DNA from: CAZPWQ01 sp964590495
GTDB lineage: Bacteria; Bacteroidota; Rhodothermia; Balneolales; Balneolaceae
DNA length: 32,671 nt
NCBI GenBank assembly: GCA_964590495.1
Contig: CAZPWQ010000026.1
Span: 1 to 32,671, forward strand
Direction: 5' to 3'
Positions 8,200-13,601 of the stretch are shown piece by piece. The notes beneath the pieces were generated by a model that had not been told where the DNA came from, searched no databases, and saw only the letters and a list, made by a program, of their open reading frames with translations. How positions within the stretch are numbered: the first letter of the stretch is position 1; each line of letters opens with the position of its first letter. The position numbers and the translations under genes are program-made.

Positions 8200-8350
8200 A
8201 ATCCAAAGCACGAATGACCAAAATCCGAATCATTCGAGGTTGTTGTCCGTCACGCATCCTGTTTTTACCCATGCAACATTTTTAAAGAAGGTTAAGTAAT
8301 TAGGAAAAAGCAGCCGTTTCGGATTTTGAACATTCGTGCTTCGATTTTTT
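8198..8350. mobile_element. MITE-like inverted-repeat element, copy A
   Basis: About 153 bp with long imperfect terminal inverted repeats. The left end contains AAGCACGAATGACCAAAATC, and the right end, reverse-complemented, contains AAGCACGAATGTTCAAAATC. The interior is unique and non-coding. Related copies are at 16105-16273 and 23427-23612. The left edge starts inside the TAA stop of the sensor kinase gene. No transposase is encoded, so any mobility would be in trans. Confidence 0.65.
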
Positions 8351-8373
8351 TAAAATATATCCGCTATTATTGG

Positions 8374-8446
8374 CTACTTCAAGCGTCCACGCTTGAAGTA
8401 GATGGGCAAAGATCTGTCCATGGTTCAAGCGAGGACGCTTGAACCA
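8374..8446. repeat. Paired TTCAAGCG palindromes (REP/BIME-like doublet), copy 1
   Basis: Two palindromes sit close together. The first, 8374-8401, has 13-nt arms CTACTTCAAGCGT; the second, 8421-8446, has 11-nt arms TGGTTCAAGCG with an AGGA loop. The spacer itself can pair through ATGG...CCAT (8402-8420). The same architecture recurs at 26409-26495, which argues for a repeat family rather than a chance terminator. Confidence 0.65.
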
Positions 8447-8459
8447 GCCGGGGCCGGGA

Positions 8460-8514
8460 AGCGGGAAACGAGATTTCCCGAGGCTTCGGGACGACCCCCA
8501 CCTTGGCAGAGTGA
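8460..8514 (-). pseudogene. Defective tRNA-Gly copy with hairpin in the T arm (truncated by assembly gap)
   Basis: On the minus strand this reads CTGCCAAGGTGGGGGTCG as in tRNA-Gly, then a hairpin TCCCGAAGCCTCGGGA in place of the T-stem 5' strand and loop, then AATCTCGTTTCCCGC, the normal T-stem and acceptor 3' strand. It is identical to 8654-8708 over the readable length. Its 5' portion runs into the N gap. Confidence 0.75.
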
Positions 8515-8614
8515 NNNNNNNNNNNNNNNNNNNNNNNNNNNNNNNNNNNNNNNNNNNNNNNNNNNNNNNNNNNNNNNNNNNNNNNNNNNNNNNNNNNNNN
8601 NNNNNNNNNNNNNN
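8515..8614. other. Assembly gap of exactly 100 N
   Basis: One hundred N lie between two identical tRNA-Gly-derived repeat units of about 110 bp. A round 100 is a conventional placeholder for an unknown length. The flanks suggest a collapsed tandem array whose true copy number is unknown. Confidence 0.95.
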
Positions 8615-8643
8615 AAAAAACCCTTACATTGCCCTGTAAGGGT
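8615..8643 (-). terminator. Terminator copy belonging to a tandem tRNA-Gly repeat unit
   Basis: The stem CCCTTACA/TGTAAGGG with loop TTGCCC is followed on the minus strand by a T run of at least six bases that reaches the gap. It is the same as the terminator at 8724-8753, so the duplicated unit includes both tRNA and terminator. Confidence 0.7.
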
Positions 8644-8653
8644 CTTTCTAATG

Positions 8654-8725
8654 AGCGGGAAACGAGATTTCCCGAGGCTTCGGGACGACCCCCACCTTGG
8701 CAGAGTGATATAATAGCTATAATAA
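8654..8725 (-). pseudogene. Defective tRNA-Gly duplicate with hairpin in place of the T arm
   Basis: Lies one 110-bp period from the intact tRNA-Gly. On the minus strand only ATAGCT remains of the 5' region, and the D arm is deleted. Anticodon-arm sequence (CTGCCAAGGTGG) follows, but the stem carries changes. The T-stem 5' strand and loop are replaced by the hairpin TCCCGAAGCCTCGGGA, after which the T-stem 3' strand and acceptor 3' strand resume precisely. It cannot form a normal tRNA. It is transcribed, if at all, downstream of the intact gene's terminator. Confidence 0.78.
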
Positions 8726-8753
8726 AAAAACCCTTACATTGCCCTGTAAGGGT
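8724..8753 (-). terminator. Terminator of tRNA-Gly
   Basis: A 9-bp stem (ACCCTTACA at 8730-8738 with TGTAAGGGT at 8745-8753) is followed on the minus strand by seven T. It lies 10 bp beyond the tRNA-Gly 3' end. Confidence 0.75.
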
Positions 8754-8763
8754 CTTTCTAATG

Positions 8764-8835
8764 AGCGGGAAACGAGATTCGAACTCGCGACCCCCACCTT
8801 GGCAAGGTGATGCTCTACCACTGAGCTATTCCCGC
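8764..8835 (-). tRNA. tRNA-Gly (anticodon GCC)
   Basis: A complete 72-nt cloverleaf on the minus strand. The acceptor stem is GCGGGAA/TTCCCGC with discriminator T, the D arm is GCTC-AGTGGTA-GAGC, the anticodon arm is CACCT/AGGTG with loop TGCCA extended by the TTGCCAA sequence, and the T arm is GCGAG-TTCGAAT-CTCG. The anticodon is GCC, reading GGC and GGU. CCA is not encoded. It is embedded in a tandem array of broken copies, with a GIY-YIG gene upstream. Confidence 0.95.
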
Positions 8836-8907
8836 TTTTGAGAGAACCAAATATAAGGCTCTTCATTCGTATTTATCAACAAAACTTATAAAATTATCTA
8901 ACCTACG

Positions 8908-9171
8908 TCAGCTGCATTTATTTTCCGGGGATGTTATCAATTTCTCAATAAACCGCCTGCTTTTTTGGCGCTTGATAAAATTTTCCCACTTAATGGCTTC
9001 TGATTTTGTCTCAAAAGCCTTACAATATTTCAATTTCCATGGAATTCCTGATTTTGTCGACCGGCTCCAACCATCATTATGTCTCTCCAAACGTCTTTTA
9101 ACCCCAACCGAAGTATGACCGGTGTAATATTTGTCGATCGTTTTACTATATAAAATATATGTCGAAAACAT
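8908..9171 (-). CDS. Small GIY-YIG nuclease-superfamily protein beside tRNA-Gly
   Basis: An 87-residue protein of the same short family as the one next to tRNA-Pro but clearly divergent from it. The core is visible as STYILYSKTIDKYYTGHTS (about 3-21), with Arg in VKRRLERHN (about 24-32) and the candidate catalytic Glu in EAIKWENFIKRQ (about 58-69). It lies between the intact tRNA-Gly and a 33-nt truncated tRNA-Gly, and the flanking sequences on both sides of the gene are duplicates of each other. The arrangement looks like insertion accompanied by duplication of the tRNA locus. Substrate and mobility are not known. Confidence 0.82.
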   Translation of the reverse strand: MFSTYILYSKTIDKYYTGHTSVGVKRRLERHNDGWSRSTKSGIPWKLKYCKAFETKSEAIKWENFIKRQKSRRFIEKLITSPENKCS

Positions 9172-9180
9172 ATCTACAAT

Positions 9181-9303
9181 AAAAAAACCTGCAATTTACT
9201 GTAAAAGTTTTTCTAATGAGCGGGAATGCTCTACCACTGAGCTATTCCCGCTTTTTGAGAGAACCAAATATAAGGCTCTTCGTACGTATATATCAACAAG
9301 ACT
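9181..9303 (-). repeat. Duplicated flank of the tRNA-Gly locus
   Basis: Bases 9178-9226 match the terminator plus tRNA 3' end at 8724-8771 (with decay in the terminator stem). Bases 9243-9303 match the tRNA 5' end and upstream sequence at 8827-8887, sharing GAGAACCAAATATAAGGCTC. The GIY-YIG gene sits between the two copies, so about 120 bp around the tRNA has been duplicated. Confidence 0.8.
9219..9251 (-). pseudogene. 33-nt mini-tRNA-Gly: acceptor stem plus D arm only
   Basis: On the minus strand this is GCGGGAA-TA-GCTC-AGTGGTA-GAGC-A-TTCCCGC-T. It keeps the full 7-bp acceptor stem, the complete D arm and the discriminator, while the anticodon arm, variable loop and T arm are missing at one clean junction. 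Both flanks duplicate those of the intact tRNA-Gly. It can still fold as a two-arm minihelix, so a residual role is conceivable, but a deletion derivative is the simplest reading. Confidence 0.85.
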
Positions 9304-9318
9304 TAGAAATACTTGAAA

Positions 9319-9786
9319 TTATCTTTTTATTTTATTCTTGACTTCACCCGATGATATGATTCTGTCAATTTTATCACTGTCGGGAAGATTCGGGCGGTCG
9401 CGATAGCGGTCTACCACGCAAAGAAAACCCAGAGGTTCTCCTTTGTCAGCATGAAACTGGTGCAGTGTATCCGGAGCAATAAAAATGACGTCATGCAGGT
9501 CTATATCAGCCAGGGAATTACCAAGTATTACCGTACCGGACCCCCGGATTACAACAACGGAATGAGGATGGCGATGATACTCGAATGAAGTATATCCACC
9601 GGCTTCAACCTCAAAATAACGGGTCTGAAAATTCAGGGTCTGCTCATCTTCACGCTCTCCGAGCAGAGCATAACGGTGAACACCTTTATAGGTGCTTCTA
9701 TCATCTTTATAGTCTTTCCTTGAAACTTCATCCCACTGATAATTCTCACTTTTAATAATCTTGGATACGTTTTTCATACTATCCAT
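9319..9786 (-). CDS. Cupin-domain protein paired with a RuBisCO-like protein
   Basis: A 155-residue single-cupin protein. Motif 1 is GGYTSFEYHRHPHSVVVIRGSG with candidate metal ligands His71, His73 and possibly His75; the usual Glu is absent. Motif 2 carries His109 in APDTLHQFHA. The reading frame overlaps the end of the RuBisCO-like gene by 8 bp from this start; a second Met at 9777 has a better AAGGA ribosome site about eight bases upstream and may be the true start. In Rhodospirillum rubrum a cupin acts directly after a RuBisCO-like isomerase, releasing methanethiol from 1-methylthioxylulose 5-phosphate to give deoxyxylulose 5-phosphate. The tight pairing here suggests a similar sequential step. 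A sugar-phosphate isomerase-type cupin is the main alternative. Confidence 0.75.
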   Translation of the reverse strand: MDSMKNVSKIIKSENYQWDEVSRKDYKDDRSTYKGVHRYALLGEREDEQTLNFQTRYFEVEAGGYTSFEYHRHPHSVVVIRGSGTVILGNSLADIDLHDVIFIAPDTLHQFHADKGEPLGFLCVVDRYRDRPNLPDSDKIDRIISSGEVKNKIKR

Positions 9787-10885
9787 CCTTTAAAATTTGC
9801 CTGAGTTTGTCAGCAGCAGATTTTTTCCCTTCTGAATACCCATACAAACTGCCACCCAGTAAAAACACGGTATCTGTCCCATACGTTTTCTTCCAGATGG
9901 CAATTTCGTCAAGTTTCAATCCACCGGCGGGCATGGGAAAAGAAGGTTTAAATGGTGATTCAACTGTACGTGCCGAAGCGTTAATAGCCTGACATTCTTC
10001 TTTAGAGTACGAGAAACGACCGCTTGTATTCGGATAAATGACAAAGTCGGCTCCCAAAGCACGCCAAAGTTGTCCGTATAAGAAATCAGGCGTCAATCCC
10101 TGCCTGACGTCTGTCGTCAACGCACCTGAAAAAGCGGGATGAGCAATGATCGGCAGGCCTATATCCATTCGTGCCAGCCGGTGCATCGTTTCCAGGCCGG
10201 TTATATGCGGACACAACAGTACACCGTCAGCCCCATATTCGGCAGCTATCTTATATCGTTCGATGCTATCTTCAGCAAACGCAGTAATGTTTGGAAAATA
10301 GCGGCTGCGGTGTCCTGATTCATCTTCAGCTTTGAGTATGGCCTGCACACAAGCTTTTACACGTTCGGCAAACGGGGCATATTTCTGATTGGTAATACCA
10401 TGATCATCTTTAATAAGGTCAATTCCACCAAGTGCAAATTTATAACATATATCCCTGATTTCACCGGGTGTAGATCCAAGCGGCTTCAGTGCTGTTGCAC
10501 TTAGCGCACGATCAAGAATATTGTAATTTTCACGAATCCCTTTTATTCCGAAGCGGGGGCCTTTAAATAATTTATCTTTTAACTTCTTCCATTCAGCTTC
10601 CGTAATCCGAATCCCCGGCTGAAGAGATATATTGCCGTATAAAATGTTTAGGAACTGACTGATATCATCGGCATTGTCGAGTGGCCAGGCGATAACAACT
10701 TCAAATACACCGGTTTTAAGGTGGCGCTTTTCGACAAATTCACCTACAACAGTCTCTTCTATCTTTCCGGATAATATCTGTCGTGGTAATTCGACACTTT
10801 GCTCAAGACAAATACTCTCTATTTTTTGATCAATTGTTTCGGATTCTTCAACGGTGAGTTGATATGTAACTTTAAATGTTTCCAA
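9779..10885 (-). CDS. RuBisCO-like protein (form IV type), non-carboxylating
   Basis: A 368-residue protein with the RuBisCO large-subunit fold, shorter than true RuBisCO at about 470. The K175 position is conserved in TALKPLGST (Lys134). The active-site stretch reads GGIDLIKDDHG: Lys159 matches the carbamylated lysine and Asp161 matches D203, but His162 replaces the metal ligand E204. Near the end PAGG replaces the RuBisCO SGG motif, and FLLGGSLYG matches the phosphate-binding GGG segment. Loss of E204 rules out CO2 fixation by the known mechanism. Members of this family act as enolases or isomerases on methylthio-sugar phosphates, or on oxo-isoapionate 4-phosphate in apiose breakdown. It lies 31 bp after purA and overlaps the downstream cupin gene, so all three are probably co-transcribed. 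Confidence 0.88.
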   Translation of the reverse strand: METFKVTYQLTVEESETIDQKIESICLEQSVELPRQILSGKIEETVVGEFVEKRHLKTGVFEVVIAWPLDNADDISQFLNILYGNISLQPGIRITEAEWKKLKDKLFKGPRFGIKGIRENYNILDRALSATALKPLGSTPGEIRDICYKFALGGIDLIKDDHGITNQKYAPFAERVKACVQAILKAEDESGHRSRYFPNITAFAEDSIERYKIAAEYGADGVLLCPHITGLETMHRLARMDIGLPIIAHPAFSGALTTDVRQGLTPDFLYGQLWRALGADFVIYPNTSGRFSYSKEECQAINASARTVESPFKPSFPMPAGGLKLDEIAIWKKTYGTDTVFLLGGSLYGYSEGKKSAADKLRQILKDG

Positions 10886-10916
10886 ATCCGCCGGTATTTT
10901 TCTATATATCAGCCGT

Positions 10917-12194
10917 TTAATCAGACAGTATAGTCTCGGAACGTTTAGGGCCCTTCGATAAAATAGCTATTCTTACATTAAGAAAGTCCTGTATAAAATC
11001 TATATATTCCCGTGCCTCTTCCGGTAGTTCTGCTATCGTCGAGCAATCTTCAAGTGACTGTTTCCAGCCTTTCATCGACTTGTAATGAGGTTCCAATGTA
11101 GTAATATCAGACAGATCCGGGGGAAATACTTGCGTGGGCTCACCATCAATCCTGTATTCCGTACATAGTTTAATTTCTTCAAAATCGTTGAGCACATCCA
11201 GCTTCGTCAGTGCCAGTTCGTTTATACCGTTTACCCGGACTGCATAACGCAGTGCCACCAGGTCGATCCATCCGCATCGCCGTGGCCTGCCTGTTGTTGC
11301 TCCGAATTCCTGGCCTCCCTCCCGTAACTTTTCCCCGATTTCTCCACTTAGTTCAGTAGTAAACGGGCCATTGCCCACGCGGGTACAATATGCCTTGGAA
11401 ATACCCATAACCTTATTAATAGCTGTGGGAGGTATACCGGTGCCTGTACAGGCACCACCGGAAGTAGGAGATGATGAGGTAACAAAAGGATAGGTACCAT
11501 GATCCACGTCAAGAAGACTTCCCTGGGCCCCCTCAAGCAATATTTCTTTATCAGCTTCTATTGCTTCGTGCAACAGATTACTTGTATTGATAATATATGG
11601 AGAAAGTACTTCAGCAGCTTCTAACAGATCATCCAGAACAGTACCGGCTTTAATCTGATCACGTCGATAGATATGCTGCAACGCCTGGTTGATATCTGCA
11701 ATATTGGCCTTGAGCTTCTTTTCAAGCTCTTTTGGATGAAAAAGATCAGACATGCGGATACCCACCCGCGAAACCTTACTCACATAAGCTGGTCCTATGC
11801 CGCGTCCGGTAGTACCTATGGCATCATCACCACGGTGTTCTTCCTTCACCTGATCCAAAAGCTGGTGATACGGCAGTATGATATGGGCAGCACTGCTTAT
11901 TTTGAGTCGTTTGCCAAGTTCTACATCAAGTTTTTCGACTTCTTTTATTTCTTCTATCAGGGCATAGGGATCAATAACAACACCATTGCCGATAATACAG
12001 GTACCACCGCCGTTAAAGACACCTGAGGGGATAAGGTGCAATACGATCTTTTTATCATCAAATTTGAGGGTGTGCCCCGCATTAGCCCCTCCCTGATAAC
12101 GAACGATGTAATCGGCTTTGTTACTCAGTATATCGACGATTTTACCTTTACCTTCGTCACCCCATTGGGCTCCGACAACAACTCGAATAGACAT
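10917..12194 (-). CDS. purA: Adenylosuccinate synthetase
   Basis: A 425-residue GTP-dependent enzyme joining IMP and aspartate, the first step from IMP to AMP. The N-terminal signature QWGDEGKGK (10-18) includes catalytic Asp13, and His41 is present in GGANAGHT. Further motifs are TTGRGIGPAY, GAQGSLLDVDHGTYPFVTSS and TTGRPRRCGW. I choose the Met at 12194 (MSIRVVVGAQ), as in the family, over an in-frame Met six codons upstream at 12212, which would overlap the terminator of the upstream gene. It heads a likely operon with the RuBisCO-like and cupin genes. Confidence 0.96.
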   Translation of the reverse strand: MSIRVVVGAQWGDEGKGKIVDILSNKADYIVRYQGGANAGHTLKFDDKKIVLHLIPSGVFNGGGTCIIGNGVVIDPYALIEEIKEVEKLDVELGKRLKISSAAHIILPYHQLLDQVKEEHRGDDAIGTTGRGIGPAYVSKVSRVGIRMSDLFHPKELEKKLKANIADINQALQHIYRRDQIKAGTVLDDLLEAAEVLSPYIINTSNLLHEAIEADKEILLEGAQGSLLDVDHGTYPFVTSSSPTSGGACTGTGIPPTAINKVMGISKAYCTRVGNGPFTTELSGEIGEKLREGGQEFGATTGRPRRCGWIDLVALRYAVRVNGINELALTKLDVLNDFEEIKLCTEYRIDGEPTQVFPPDLSDITTLEPHYKSMKGWKQSLEDCSTIAELPEEAREYIDFIQDFLNVRIAILSKGPKRSETILSD

Positions 12195-12210
12195 AGACAA
12201 AATATGACAC

Positions 12211-12235
12211 AAAAAAAGGGGTGTATACCACCCCT
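12211..12235 (-). terminator. Terminator downstream of the STAS gene
   Basis: A 7-bp stem AGGGGTG/CACCCCT (12217-12223 with 12229-12235) and loop TATAC are followed on the minus strand by seven T (12211-12217). It ends the secD-secF-STAS transcript just upstream of purA. Confidence 0.8.
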
Positions 12236-12260
12236 CTTTCAGTTAAAAATTAAGATTGGA

Positions 12261-12608
12261 TTAACTCTGGTTTGAATACGATTCAATAGCTTTATCAAGT
12301 GATTTAAAATGCTTGAACACCGTAATAAGCTTCGTAATTACCAACAGACTTTCAATTTTATCGGTGGCATTTGCAATTCGAAGATCTCCACCGGCTTTAC
12401 GCATGGTTGTGAGTCCGCCGATAAGCATACCCAGTCCCGAAGAGTTCATAAATTTTACCTTCCCTAAATCAGCAACAACATTGGTTTTATCATCTTCAAT
12501 AAGTTCATGAAGTTTCTCATTCAGACTTACTGCATCCGGCCCTCCCATCACATTACCCTTAAACTCGATGACTACACAATTGTAACGCTCCGATACATTG
12601 AAATTCAT
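12261..12608 (-). CDS. STAS-domain anti-sigma factor antagonist-like protein
   Basis: A 115-residue stand-alone STAS domain of the SpoIIAA/RsbV kind. The phosphorylation loop reads KVKFMNSSGLGML with Ser56/Ser57; the usual Asp before the serine pair is Asn55. Such proteins bind a serine kinase/anti-sigma factor when unphosphorylated and so free a sigma factor, or they form part of a partner-switching cascade. No partner kinase or phosphatase is in the window. It follows secF by 42 bp on the same strand and is followed by a clear terminator, so it is likely the last gene of the secDF transcript. Confidence 0.85.
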   Translation of the reverse strand: MNFNVSERYNCVVIEFKGNVMGGPDAVSLNEKLHELIEDDKTNVVADLGKVKFMNSSGLGMLIGGLTTMRKAGGDLRIANATDKIESLLVITKLITVFKHFKSLDKAIESYSNQS

Positions 12609-12650
12609 ATCAAATCTCCCTGTTGGTTATAATTAGGAGTTAATTGTTAA

Positions 12651-13562
12651 TTAAGCATTTTGCTTTCTTTCCTGAAGCTCCACGACTACGGCACTGGCTA
12701 CAAACAATGAACTGTAAGTACCTATAATGACACCAAGTACCAAGGCAAAAGAAAATCCTTTGAGTACTTCACCGCCAAAGATAAACAGCACGGATACCAC
12801 AAACAAGGTGGTAACAGAAGTAATAACTGTACGGCTTAATGTGTCGTTAAGACTTTTATTGACCATTTCAGTATGCTCCATCGTTTTGTAGAGCAGTGAA
12901 TTTTCACGTATACGGTCGAATACAACCACGGTATCATTAAGCGAATAACCGACTATTGTCAGAAATGCTGCAATGATCGCCTGGTCGATCTGCATGTTAA
13001 AAGGAAAAATATCACTGAATATCGTAAATATTCCGAGGACTATCAGTACATCATGAAAGAGTGCTGTAACAGCACCAAGGGAATACGTCCAATTCTTAAA
13101 GCGAATCAGGATGTACAGAAAAATAACGATGAGGGCAAAAATCACAGCATTAAGTGCTCCCCGCTTTAAATCTTCTGCAAAACGGGGACCTACAAGATCG
13201 GTCTTGACGACAGTTGCCGGATTATCCGGATATAATTCAGACATGGACGATAAAATGGTGTTCTGGAGAACATTTACATCGTCAGGATTGTCGGTACGAA
13301 TTAAAACCGAGCTTTCGGTGCCGAACCTTTTTAATTCAGGAGCACTTCCCAGCGATTCTGTCAACGCACTACGCATTTCCGTTATTTCTACTGGTTGTTC
13401 AAATTCAAGAACAAATTCAGTACCTCCTCTAAAATCGATCCCGTATTGCAAGCCTTTTGTTAAAATTCCAATGACTGCAGCAAACAGAATTATTCCGGAT
13501 ATGAAATATCCTATCTTATGTGCTTTTATAAAATCAAAACTTGGTGTTTCAAACCATCTCAT
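12651..13562 (-). CDS. secF: Protein translocase subunit SecF
   Basis: A 303-residue inner-membrane protein that works with SecD to complete export using the proton gradient. There is one N-terminal membrane segment (about 15-35), then a periplasmic domain opening GIDFRGGTEFVLEF. Five C-terminal membrane segments follow, with the RND-type signature GYSLNDTVVVFDRIREN in the middle. Length fits SecF alone, so this is the split secD/secF arrangement rather than the fused SecDF found in many Bacteroidia. It starts 39 bp after the secD stop. Confidence 0.95.
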   Translation of the reverse strand: MRWFETPSFDFIKAHKIGYFISGIILFAAVIGILTKGLQYGIDFRGGTEFVLEFEQPVEITEMRSALTESLGSAPELKRFGTESSVLIRTDNPDDVNVLQNTILSSMSELYPDNPATVVKTDLVGPRFAEDLKRGALNAVIFALIVIFLYILIRFKNWTYSLGAVTALFHDVLIVLGIFTIFSDIFPFNMQIDQAIIAAFLTIVGYSLNDTVVVFDRIRENSLLYKTMEHTEMVNKSLNDTLSRTVITSVTTLFVVSVLFIFGGEVLKGFSFALVLGVIIGTYSSLFVASAVVVELQERKQNA

Positions 13563-13601
13563 GGTATTAGATCCTTAATTTATTTTAAAATTTCTTACAA
13601 T

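Noticed and set aside
8515..8614. Possible true break in the kinase-side gene order
   Set aside because: The gap is in non-coding repeats with identical flanks, and no gene is interrupted.
8460..8835. CRISPR-like array (about 110-bp period repeats)
   Set aside because: The repeats are tRNA-Gly plus terminator units, with no short repeat-spacer pattern and no cas genes.
8402..8841. Open frames reading through the N gap and tRNA-Gly array
   Set aside because: They translate N bases and tRNA or terminator sequence; the repeated peptides mirror the DNA repeats.
150..9310. Integrative island between the two tRNA loci
   Set aside because: The genes between them are housekeeping, no integrase is present and the two tRNAs differ, so tRNA-linked att sites are not supported.
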